DNA from: an uncultured Collinsella sp.
GTDB taxonomy: Bacteria > Actinomycetota > Coriobacteriia > Coriobacteriales > Coriobacteriaceae
Direction of reading: 5' to 3'
NCBI GenBank assembly: GCA_900752545.1
Contig: CAADVS010000085.1
Location: forward strand, 1 to 39,523
Length of the DNA stretch: 39,523 nt
Of the stretch, positions 32,761 to 39,523 are shown one piece after another. A program made the position numbers and the translations under genes. Within the stretch, counting starts at the first letter, position 1. Each line of letters starts with the position of its first letter. The notes beneath the pieces were generated by a model, which saw only the letters and a program-made list of their open reading frames with translations, had not been told where the DNA came from and did not search any database.

Positions 32761-32786
32761 AGGCGGCCCCATATCGCTCAAAAGAA

Positions 32787-32818
32787 AAAGCCTCCGCAGG
32801 TTTCCCCGCGGAGGCTTT
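32787..32818 (-). terminator. Terminator of the tilS-hpt-ftsH cluster
   Basis: AAAGCCTCCGC (32787-32797) pairs with GCGGAGGCTTT (32808-32818), followed on the minus strand by TTCTTTTGAG. Confidence 0.9.
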
Positions 32819-32829
32819 CGCCACAAAGA

Positions 32830-34983
32830 CTATTTGTCGGCATCGGCATCGGCATCGGCATCGGCATCGGCATCGGCGACGGTATGGTCATCGCCAGCAT
32901 CATCGGACGCGGCCTCGGCATCCTCATGCATGGCCGCCTGCGCAAAGGCCGCGGCATCAGCCGCCAGCTCCTCCTCGCTCATACGAGGCGTGCGCTTCTT
33001 GGTCGGCAAGCCAGCCGCCTTGGCATTGCGCTCCTCCTTGGCCGCCAGGATATCGCCCTCGCGCTCAAGGTAGGCGTCCCACTCGTTATCGAGCAGGGCA
33101 TTCACGGCGTCACCTTCGACGGTCTCGCGCTCAAGCAGCACCTTCGCCATCAGATCGAGCTGATCGCGACGGGCGTCCAGGATCTCGACCGCACGACGAT
33201 GGGCCTCACGCATGATGCGCTGAACCTCGATATCGATGCGGCGCGCCGTCTCCTCGGAGTAATCCTGATGATCGGCGTAATCGCGACCGAGGAACACCTG
33301 ATGTTGCGCCTCGCCAAACACTTGCGTGCCCAGCTCTTCGCTCATGCCCAGGCGCGTGACCATCTCGCGCGCCATCTTGGTCGCACGCTCCAGGTCGTTG
33401 CTCGCGCCCGACGTGATGTCATCGCACATGAGCTCCTCGGCAACGCGACCGCCCAAGAACACGGCGAGCTCGTCGAGCATCTCGTTCTTGGTCTTGAGGA
33501 AGTGGTCCTCCTGCGGAAGCTGCAGCGTGTAGCCCAGAGCCTGACCGCGGCTGACGATCGAGATCTTGTGGACCGGATCGGAGTGCTCCAGGATGTGGCC
33601 CACCAGGGCGTGACCGCTCTCGTGGTAGGCAATCGTGGTGCGCTCGGCCTCGGTCATCACGCGACCCTTGCGCTGCGGTCCGGCAATCACGCGCTCCATC
33701 GATTCCTCGACCTCGTCCATCGAGATCACGGAACGATGACGGCGAGCGGCCAGCAACGCAGACTCGTTGAGCAGGTTCGCCAAATCGGCACCAGTAAAGC
33801 CAACGGTCATCTGGGCGAGCTTCTCAAACTTAACGTCCTCGTCCATCGGCTTGTTCTCGGCATGCACGCGCAAGATCTGCTCGCGGCCCTTCACATCCGG
33901 ACGGTCGACCGTAACCTGACGGTCAAAACGGCCGGGACGCAGCAATGCCGGATCCAGGATGTCAGGACGGTTGGTCGCAGCGATCAGGATGACCGACTCG
34001 CTTTCCTCAAAGCCGTCCATCTCGACCAGCAGCTGGTTGAGCGTCTGCTCGCGCTCGTCGTGACCGCCGCCCAAGCCAGCTCCGCGCTGACGTCCCACGG
34101 CATCGATCTCATCGATGAAGATGATCGACGGGGCCTGGGACTTGGCCTCCTTAAAGAGGTCACGCACACGGCTGGCGCCGACACCTACGAACATCTCGAC
34201 AAAGTCGGAACCCGAGATGCTAAAGAACGGCACGCCCGCCTCGCCGGCAACGGCCTTGGCCAGCAGCGTCTTACCGGTACCCGGAGGGCCCACCAGCAAC
34301 ACGCCACGCGGGATCTTGGCGCCCAGCTTGCGATAGCGATCCGGATCGCTCAAAAAGTCACGGATCTCCTCGAGCTCCTCGACTGCCTCGTCCACGCCGG
34401 CAACGTCTTCAAACTTGACCTTGGGGCGTGTGGCCTCGTTGGTCTTGGCGTTGGTCTTGCCAAACTGCATGTTCCTGTTGTTGGCGCCCATCATCTGGCG
34501 CATAAAGTAGAACATGATGGCGATAAGGGCGATCGTCGGAAGCACACTCATCGCCAAGTCGCCCCAAAAATCGGGATCGTTGGTGTTGACGATGTACTTG
34601 GTATCGGGGTGCTCCGCCATGAGCTCGGCAAGCGAATCGGAGCCGACATAGGTCGAGGAGAAGCTCTTGAGCTCGCTCGTATCGCCCTTGTCCTTCTTCG
34701 TCTTCCAGTAATGACCCGTCACGCTTCCGTCTTGAACCGTATAGGTCAGATCTTCGACGCGATCCTGCTTGATGGCGCTGACCATCTCGCTCGTCGCGAG
34801 CTTAACGGTATTGCTGGAGCTGGCAAAGCCGGAGCCCATGTTAAAGAAGGCGTAGCCCAGAAGCGCGCAAGCCAAAATAAAATACAGCCAGCCCGTACGC
34901 GTGGGCTTCTTGCCTCCGGGCATCCCCGGGATCTTTGGGTCCCGGGGAGTCTGGGAATTGTTATCGTTACGGTCGTCGGGCAT
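32830..34983 (-). CDS. ftsH: ATP-dependent zinc metalloprotease FtsH
   Basis: The 717-residue membrane protease removes misfolded and regulatory proteins. Two transmembrane helices (about 31-50 and 143-162) flank an extracellular domain. The AAA+ module has Walker A GPPGTGKT (232-239), DEID (291-294) and the second region of homology ATNRPD...RPGRFDR. The zinc site is HESGH (454-458), with a further acidic ligand downstream. The C-terminus is an acidic Ala-Asp repeat encoded by a 6-bp tandem repeat. The start is one base past the hpt stop, with GGAGG 12 bases upstream inside hpt. Order tilS-hpt-ftsH is classic for Gram-positives. Confidence 0.97.
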   Translation of the reverse strand: MPDDRNDNNSQTPRDPKIPGMPGGKKPTRTGWLYFILACALLGYAFFNMGSGFASSSNTVKLATSEMVSAIKQDRVEDLTYTVQDGSVTGHYWKTKKDKGDTSELKSFSSTYVGSDSLAELMAEHPDTKYIVNTNDPDFWGDLAMSVLPTIALIAIMFYFMRQMMGANNRNMQFGKTNAKTNEATRPKVKFEDVAGVDEAVEELEEIRDFLSDPDRYRKLGAKIPRGVLLVGPPGTGKTLLAKAVAGEAGVPFFSISGSDFVEMFVGVGASRVRDLFKEAKSQAPSIIFIDEIDAVGRQRGAGLGGGHDEREQTLNQLLVEMDGFEESESVILIAATNRPDILDPALLRPGRFDRQVTVDRPDVKGREQILRVHAENKPMDEDVKFEKLAQMTVGFTGADLANLLNESALLAARRHRSVISMDEVEESMERVIAGPQRKGRVMTEAERTTIAYHESGHALVGHILEHSDPVHKISIVSRGQALGYTLQLPQEDHFLKTKNEMLDELAVFLGGRVAEELMCDDITSGASNDLERATKMAREMVTRLGMSEELGTQVFGEAQHQVFLGRDYADHQDYSEETARRIDIEVQRIMREAHRRAVEILDARRDQLDLMAKVLLERETVEGDAVNALLDNEWDAYLEREGDILAAKEERNAKAAGLPTKKRTPRMSEEELAADAAAFAQAAMHEDAEAASDDAGDDHTVADADADADADADADK
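32837..32878. repeat. Hexanucleotide tandem repeat in the 3' end of ftsH
   Basis: TCGGCA is repeated six times exactly (32837-32872) plus one variant unit, encoding the alternating Ala-Asp tail. Gain or loss of a unit would keep the frame and change the tail by two residues. Confidence 0.9.
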
Positions 34984-34984
34984 C

Positions 34985-35533
34985 TTACGAATAAACCTCC
35001 GGTTTCAAAATGCCCAGATACGGAAGGTTGCGATAGCGCTCGGCATAGTCGAGGCCGTAGCCCACCACAAAGGCATCGGGGCAATGGGTTCCAACATACT
35101 TGGGCGTGATGGCCGAGACGCGGTCCTCAACGTCCTTCCACAGGAAGGCGGCGACCTCCAGAGAAGCGGGCTTGCGGCTCTCGAGGTTCTTCATCAGATA
35201 CTTGAGCGTCAGGCCCGAGTCCAGAATGTCCTCGACGATCAGCACGTCGCGACCGCGGATGTCGATATCCAGGTCCTTAATGATACGCACGATACCCGAG
35301 GACTTCACACCGTCGCCGTAGCTCGAAACAGCCATGAAATCGATGTTGGTCGGCAGCTCGATCTTACGCATCAGGTCGCCCATAAAGACCACGGCGCCGC
35401 GCAGGACCGCAATCAGCACCAGATCCTTACCCGCGTAGTCGCGCGTAATCTCCTCGCCCAGGCGAGAGACGATACCGTCGATATCCTCCTGCGTGAACAG
35501 AACCTTCTCGATATCCGGATGTTGAGAAGCCAT
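34985..35533 (-). CDS. hpt: Hypoxanthine phosphoribosyltransferase
   Basis: The 182-residue enzyme salvages hypoxanthine and guanine using PRPP. The PRPP-binding loop VLIVEDILDSGLTLKYL (about 97-113) is canonical, and the LIAVLRGAVVFMGDL segment and SSYGDG fit the family. AAAGGG precedes the ATG. It sits between tilS and ftsH, the conserved Gram-positive order, and its last codons carry the ftsH ribosome binding site. Confidence 0.96.
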   Translation of the reverse strand: MASQHPDIEKVLFTQEDIDGIVSRLGEEITRDYAGKDLVLIAVLRGAVVFMGDLMRKIELPTNIDFMAVSSYGDGVKSSGIVRIIKDLDIDIRGRDVLIVEDILDSGLTLKYLMKNLESRKPASLEVAAFLWKDVEDRVSAITPKYVGTHCPDAFVVGYGLDYAERYRNLPYLGILKPEVYS

Positions 35534-35680
35534 GACAACCCTTTCTTGTGCTTATCGCCCACACACCGCCGTATGGACGCGAACTACACATTCTAGCAGC
35601 GCACGGGGTAAATTTACCAGCCCGTGCGCCATCAGCGCGGGAATACCGTCAACGTCGCACAGAATAGCAGGCGTGGGACG

Positions 35681-37219
35681 CTATTCCGCATCGACCACGC
35701 GGAGCAGATATGCCACGCGCGTTGCGGCCGTGCACTTAAAACGCTCGTCCGCGCGAACTCCGGCGACCCACACCACGGCACCCCCCGGCGCCGTCCTCAC
35801 CATGGGCACGCCGGCGCGCTCGGAAACGGGAATGCGAGCCTCACCTAGCAAGTCGGATACTTTCTTGCTTCGGCCACTCATCCCTAACGGGCACATCACG
35901 TCTCCCGGCGCGGGACCGTCCACCCACAGGCGCGCCAATCGCGCCTCGGCAGGGATCTCGCCACGCGAGCCCGCCAGGATCCACTCACTATCGCTGTCGG
36001 CAAAACCCAGGGCAGCCGCGTCTACCAAAGCTGTCACTTCCCCGGCAGCCGCAAGCTCACGGGCGCGGCGCACGATATCGCATCCCGGCTCAACAGCCAT
36101 CGGTTCTGTGACCAGCATACGCCCCCCGCCCAACGGCAAACGACCGGGTACGGTAACCCAGTCCGCGACCAGGCCCTCGCGAGCCGCCGGCGCCTTAAAC
36201 GCCAGCATGCCAAACTCAATGCGTGCGTCAATCCCCGCCGGAAGCGTAACCGAGCCGGTGCCCTCGGCAACGCAGGAAAGGACTCGCTCCACATGTCGCA
36301 TCTCGGGACGAGCGTCCGGATCGATGCGCTTAATCGCCAGTCGCACGATGCGCCGCGCGATTACCACCTCGGCCGCAGCCAGGCGCCTGGCATCGAGCAC
36401 CAGCGCACCCGCTGCCTCTTTGCGCAAACAGCTTCGAAACGCCTGTGCCGAAAGCTGAGACAAAAACGCGTCCTCATCGCCTAAGATCTCGCAGGCGGCG
36501 CCAATCGTCTTGCAGACGCTCGCGTTGCGCTGCGCCACCACCGGCATTACTCGATGGCGCACGTAGTTTCGCAGATACGAGATGTCCTCATTGCTCTCGT
36601 CTTCACGCCACGGCTGACCATGTACCTGCAGATAGCCCACGAGCTCGCCATGAGTTAGGTCGAGCAAGGGACGCACCACGATATTCCTCCGGCGAGGAAT
36701 GCTCGATAGGCCAGCGGGCCCCGAACCCTTAATCGCGTTCATCAAAAACGTTTCCGCGCGATCCGAAGACGTGTGCGCGGTGCAGATACGAGCCGCCGTT
36801 CGCGGTGCCCCCGTCTGGGCGCAGAGTTCGCGAACATACCTCCGCGCCGCGGCATAGCGCACCTCGCGGGCAGCCGCCTCGATATTGCCCGATTCATCAT
36901 CAAAATATGCATGCTCGACACACAGCGGTAAACCATATTGTGCGCAGAGCTCACGCACAAAGGCCTCGTCGCCATCGGACGCCTTGCCGCGCAGATGATG
37001 GTTCACATGCAGCACGTGCAGTCGCTCGCGCGCGATGGGGGCAACACCGCGTCCGTCTTGGATATCCAGCTTTGATGTGCACGCCATAAGAAGCAGTGCC
37101 GTCGAGTCCGCGCCGCCTGATACCATGAGCACGACAGGAGCAGCCTGCTGTCTCGTCCGGGTCTCATCGACTGCCCCAGGCACGGCATGGTGTCCATAAT
37201 GCTGAGATACCGTAGGCAT
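35681..37219 (-). CDS. tilS: tRNA(Ile)-lysidine synthetase
   Basis: The 512-residue enzyme attaches lysine to C34 of tRNA-Ile(CAU), changing its identity. The PP-loop is SGGADST (34-40), HVNHHLRG and AHTSSDRAETFLMN follow, and RPLLDLTHGELVGYL and the C-terminal TilS domain (SGRSKKVSDLLGEARIP near 450) complete the fold. GAGGAGG precedes the ATG. It is first in the cluster and divergent from the YycJ-like gene, 48 bases away. A 147-base gap separates it from hpt. Confidence 0.95.
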   Translation of the reverse strand: MPTVSQHYGHHAVPGAVDETRTRQQAAPVVLMVSGGADSTALLLMACTSKLDIQDGRGVAPIARERLHVLHVNHHLRGKASDGDEAFVRELCAQYGLPLCVEHAYFDDESGNIEAAAREVRYAAARRYVRELCAQTGAPRTAARICTAHTSSDRAETFLMNAIKGSGPAGLSSIPRRRNIVVRPLLDLTHGELVGYLQVHGQPWREDESNEDISYLRNYVRHRVMPVVAQRNASVCKTIGAACEILGDEDAFLSQLSAQAFRSCLRKEAAGALVLDARRLAAAEVVIARRIVRLAIKRIDPDARPEMRHVERVLSCVAEGTGSVTLPAGIDARIEFGMLAFKAPAAREGLVADWVTVPGRLPLGGGRMLVTEPMAVEPGCDIVRRARELAAAGEVTALVDAAALGFADSDSEWILAGSRGEIPAEARLARLWVDGPAPGDVMCPLGMSGRSKKVSDLLGEARIPVSERAGVPMVRTAPGGAVVWVAGVRADERFKCTAATRVAYLLRVVDAE

Positions 37220-37267
37220 TTGCTTCCTCCTCTATTCGTCCGCACCCATTGTATCCTTTGGAATCTT

Positions 37268-38077
37268 ATGTCTCGTCTGCACCTTCATATCCTCGGCAGT
37301 GGCTCTAAAGGCAACTGCGCACTCATCGAGGGCCCGCAGGGGCTCATTATGGTCGATGACGGACTGTCTCGCCGCGAGACATTAAAGCGCATGGCAGAAC
37401 TGGGGCTCTCGACAGACAACGTCTCGGCTCTTCTCATTACTCATGAGCATAGCGATCACATCAAGGGCCTCGATGTCTGGTGCAAGCACTGGCACGGCCC
37501 CCTCTTTGCCAGCAGGGGCACTCTTTCGAGCAAAGAAAATCTTTCGCATCTGCCTGTCGAGGAATTCGATCCCGGTGACACCCTATCCATTGCCGGCATC
37601 CACGTGCAAACCTACTCAACGTCACACGATGTCATCAATCCAGTCGGCTATCGATTCGACACCCTCGATGATTCCATCGGCTTTGCCACCGACACCGGAG
37701 AGCTATCGAGCCAAGCCATGAACACCCTCAAAGATTGTCGAGTCCTCGCACTCGAAAGCAACCACGATGTGACCATGCTGCGCGAGGGAGAATATCCCCG
37801 CTTTCTTCAGGAGCGCATCCTGTCTACAAGGGGACACCTCTCCAACGGCCAAGCCGCCGAAGCCGCGCGCGAACTTGTTACCGATCGCACCGAACAGCTC
37901 ATTGCCATGCATATCAGCCAAGACAACAATCGTCCGAGCCTTACCGTCAAAAGCTATGCCAAAGCTCTAGCCGCAACCCTGGATGACGAACTCGGCAGCT
38001 CCGCCACCCTTCTTCAAGGGCCACGAAAGCTCTCGATACGCCCTGCGAGTCAGTATCAACCGGCAACCATTGTATAG
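37268..38077 (+). CDS. Metallo-beta-lactamase-fold hydrolase, YycJ/WalJ type
   Basis: The 269-residue cytosolic protein has SGSKGNCALI at the N-terminus and the metal motif THEHSDHIKGL. Further ligands are in STSHDVINPVGYR, ATDTGELS, ALESNHD and SNGQAAEAA. This matches the YycJ family of single-domain MBL-fold nucleases linked to DNA mismatch repair or cell-wall coordination in Firmicutes. No walRK genes are adjacent. The ribosome binding site is weak (GGAATC), but the ATG at 37268 is where similarity begins. Confidence 0.9.
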   Translation: MSRLHLHILGSGSKGNCALIEGPQGLIMVDDGLSRRETLKRMAELGLSTDNVSALLITHEHSDHIKGLDVWCKHWHGPLFASRGTLSSKENLSHLPVEEFDPGDTLSIAGIHVQTYSTSHDVINPVGYRFDTLDDSIGFATDTGELSSQAMNTLKDCRVLALESNHDVTMLREGEYPRFLQERILSTRGHLSNGQAAEAARELVTDRTEQLIAMHISQDNNRPSLTVKSYAKALAATLDDELGSSATLLQGPRKLSIRPASQYQPATIV

Positions 38078-38091
38078 ACCACTCTAGATAG

Positions 38092-38127
38092 CAAAAGGGG
38101 CCGGGAATCGCTTCCCAGCCCCTTTTG
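38092..38127. terminator. Bidirectional terminator between the YycJ-like and hsp20 genes
   Basis: CAAAAGGGGC (38092-38101) pairs with GCCCCTTTTG (38118-38127), with GGGAA/TTCCC pairing inside. A and T runs are built into the stem. Confidence 0.9.
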
Positions 38128-38158
38128 TATCTTTTAATAGCACAGAACACCAACGAAG

Positions 38159-38590
38159 TTAGTCGATGGAGATCTTCGTAACGTTCTTCTTCTCGACGAT
38201 CTTGGGAACGGTAACGGTCAGGATGCCGTCAGCGTACTTAGCCGAGAGGCCCTCGCTCGAAGCGTCCTTTAGATACACGCCACGCGTCGCGCTGTACGAG
38301 CTGAACTCCTTCTGCAGGAAGTTCTTGCCCTCGTTCTCCTCGTCTTCCTCGACATTCACGCTAATGGACAGACGGCCCTCGTTAAGCTCGACATCGATAT
38401 CGTCCTTGGCGACGCCGGTCAGATAAGCCTTGACCTCATAGCCATCGCCCTTATCCTCAACGTCAACGGGGAACGCCTTAGAGGCAATCGAGTTGTTCGC
38501 TAGGTCGCTCATATCATCAAACAGATCGAACAGCGAGCTTGCAGAGGGACGAACGCCAAAAACCGAACGATAAGGAACCATGCTTGCCAT
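38159..38590 (-). CDS. Hsp20/alpha-crystallin small heat-shock protein
   Basis: The 143-residue ATP-independent chaperone keeps unfolding proteins soluble. The alpha-crystallin domain spans about residues 40-135, with FPVDVEDKGDGYEVKAYLTG and KYADGILTVTVPK ending it. A short C-terminal extension KNVTKISID follows. The start at 38590 has AAAGGAG upstream; an in-frame ATG 11 codons earlier overlaps the ribosome binding site region. It is a single gene with a long AT-rich upstream region. Confidence 0.94.
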   Translation of the reverse strand: MASMVPYRSVFGVRPSASSLFDLFDDMSDLANNSIASKAFPVDVEDKGDGYEVKAYLTGVAKDDIDVELNEGRLSISVNVEEDEENEGKNFLQKEFSSYSATRGVYLKDASSEGLSAKYADGILTVTVPKIVEKKNVTKISID

Positions 38591-38623
38591 GTTTACCACT
38601 CCTTTATAGGACTGCCGAGTCAT

Positions 38624-38867
38624 CTTCTAGGTGACTGGGACTTCTTTTGACGCTCTTATATATGCCCACCCAGTGCTCATATATACATCGACTATAAAGT
38701 TTTTTGAGTCCAGTACTATAAGCATATCTAAGCGTGTATGACTCAGGTTTTAGTAAGGTTAAGGTTCTTTGAACCAAAGCTTAAATACCGAGTATGTCCC
38801 CAGCTACAAATAACAAGGGGCTTACAATTAGCGCGTACACGTTGTTGGTAACGAGCTAAAGGGCATC
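38624..38867. promoter_or_regulatory. AT-rich region between hsp20 and the tail-anchored protein gene
   Basis: This is the most AT-rich stretch of the window and must hold divergent promoters. I found no CIRCE element and no exact HspR HAIR site. TGAGTC and GACTCA half-sites about 30 bases apart are only partial matches. TACAAT at 38823-38828 is a likely -10 for the plus-strand gene. Confidence 0.45.
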
Positions 38868-39335
38868 ATGGACGACCAAAACCAGAACAATATGTTTATG
38901 CCGACGCAGGGGGAAGATACTTCCACGCAGCCGCCACGGTTCCATCGCCCCCACATCTCGCAAGAGCCCATTAATGATCCGGAGCCCGAGTATGTGACGA
39001 GAAATCGATATCAAACACTCGAGGATGCCCAAACGGGACGTAAACATATGGGCGTCGCCTCGGGAGACCCTGTATATCTGAAAGACGCACCATTATCTAA
39101 AAACAGCGAAGTTAGTGATGAGCCGATGAAAGCATTCGCCACTCATCAACAAAGAGGTCCTCGACCAAAGCAAACCTTGACGCATTCGGCTCGCTATCTC
39201 GAAACGCCAAAACAGGGAAAATCAATCTTCGTATCATCAAGTAAACGACGCAAGCAGCATCGACTGACAATCCTGCTTTTGATCATTGTGGCCATAGCAC
39301 TTGCCCTTGTTATTCGATTTATCTTCTTTAAATAA
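38868..39335 (+). CDS. Unrecognised tail-anchored membrane protein, 155 residues
   Basis: I do not recognise this protein. Residues 1-125 are hydrophilic, rich in Pro, Gln and charged residues, and probably disordered (MDDQNQNNMFMPTQGEDTST at the start). A basic patch SSSKRRKQHR precedes one C-terminal transmembrane helix (about 132-152), which ends FIFFK. The N-terminus should therefore face the cytosol. AAGGG precedes the ATG. It converges on the 3' end of the rRNA operon. Base composition is more AT-rich than its neighbours. Confidence 0.7.
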   Translation: MDDQNQNNMFMPTQGEDTSTQPPRFHRPHISQEPINDPEPEYVTRNRYQTLEDAQTGRKHMGVASGDPVYLKDAPLSKNSEVSDEPMKAFATHQQRGPRPKQTLTHSARYLETPKQGKSIFVSSSKRRKQHRLTILLLIIVAIALALVIRFIFFK

Positions 39336-39403
39336 GGGCTCAATACCAAAAACGATAAGATCGTCTGGTGTAATTGAGTCAGTTACGCCCCGTAAACGCA
39401 AAA

Positions 39404-39432
39404 AAGGGGGAGGCCGCGAGGCCCCCCCCTTC
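39404..39432 (-). terminator. Terminator of the rRNA operon
   Basis: A G/C-rich stem (AAGGGGGAGGCC with its complement, loop GCGA) is followed on the minus strand by CCCTTTTTTGCG, about 30 bases past the 5S rRNA 3' end. It also lies past the convergent tail-anchored protein gene. Confidence 0.85.
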
Positions 39433-39461
39433 TCAGTTCGATGACGGCTCGGTGCCGTCCA

Positions 39462-39523
39462 CCGGTCAGCGGCGCCCTGGCCTCCCACGGGCTGACCCCG
39501 CAGTACTCTCGGCGCGATGGGGC
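39462..39523 (-). rRNA. rrf: 5S ribosomal RNA, 3' part only
   Basis: The minus strand reads GCGCCGAGAGTACTGCGGGG, then CCGTGGGAGGCCAGGGCGCC. This aligns with the 3' half of actinobacterial 5S rRNA (GCGCCGATGGTACTGC, then TGTGGGAGAGTAGG and CGCCGCC). The gene is cut by the window edge, so the 5' half and the rest of the rRNA operon lie to the right. The 3' end is estimated to within a few bases. Confidence 0.88.

Noticed and set aside
32722..35109. Plus-strand open frame of 795 codons over ftsH
   Set aside because: It is antisense to ftsH, whose protein is unmistakable. The length is a by-product of high GC and the codon pattern of the real gene.
38624..38867. CIRCE or HAIR heat-shock operator before hsp20
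   Set aside because: No TTAGCACTC-N9-GAGTGCTAA was found, and the TGAGTC/GACTCA half-sites do not match the HAIR spacing.

Overview
This window reads as a chromosomal segment of a high-GC Gram-positive bacterium. It is most likely a Coriobacteriia member such as Collinsella. That placement is inferred from overall protein character, the small SRP RNA, the 5S rRNA tail and the dense GGGAC-type intergenic repeats, and was not checked against a database. The gene content is mostly housekeeping, with no prophage, CRISPR array or intact insertion sequence visible.

Layout, left to right. At 1-750 there is a nested palindrome, a minus-strand SRP RNA gene and a gene-free stretch packed with inverted repeats. 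At 751-2673 there is an unusual one-polypeptide fusion of tRNA adenosine deaminase and glycerate kinase, divergent from tRNA-Ser(UGA). At 2676-7505 come a TetR regulator divergent from lemA, then ilvE, a DedA membrane protein and cysE. At 7617-11861 a MarR regulator heads an operon with a heterodimeric ABC exporter. At 12029-13939 there are two unrecognised proteins and a nitroreductase. At 14024-17438 come an NtrC/TyrR-like regulator with a dead ATPase core, a frameshifted YeiH-family transporter and a divergent GntR/FCD regulator. At 17550-20818 glmS is divergent from a LacI regulator, with an array of TGGTAT half-sites between them. At 20932-26021 there are a HAD phosphatase, an orphan larE, an exported nuclease and an EF-G-like GTPase with altered G motifs. 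At 26333-28603 there is a three-gene polar amino-acid ABC uptake operon. At 28942-32640 there are an RlmD/RumA-type RNA methyltransferase, a PHP phosphoesterase and an aminotransferase. At 32830-38077 there is the classic tilS-hpt-ftsH cluster with a divergent YycJ-like metallo-beta-lactamase protein. At 38159-39523 there are an Hsp20 chaperone, a small tail-anchored protein, and the 3' end of a 5S rRNA with its operon terminator. The rRNA operon therefore lies to the right on the minus strand.

Themes that link genes. Amino-acid handling is represented by ilvE, cysE, the aminotransferase and the ABC uptake operon. The ilvE and uptake-operon upstream regions share a CTTTA-N6-TAAAG palindrome that may be a common operator. 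Several intergenic regions carry short palindromic repeats with a GGGACAG core, three of which begin at the stop codon of the preceding gene. Two very large perfect palindromes (29-bp and 35-bp arms around an inner hairpin) are the most striking non-coding structures.

No complete undescribed multi-gene system is evident. The best candidates for novelty are the repeat families, the large palindromes, the TadA-glycerate kinase fusion, the shared operator, and the ATPase-dead regulator.
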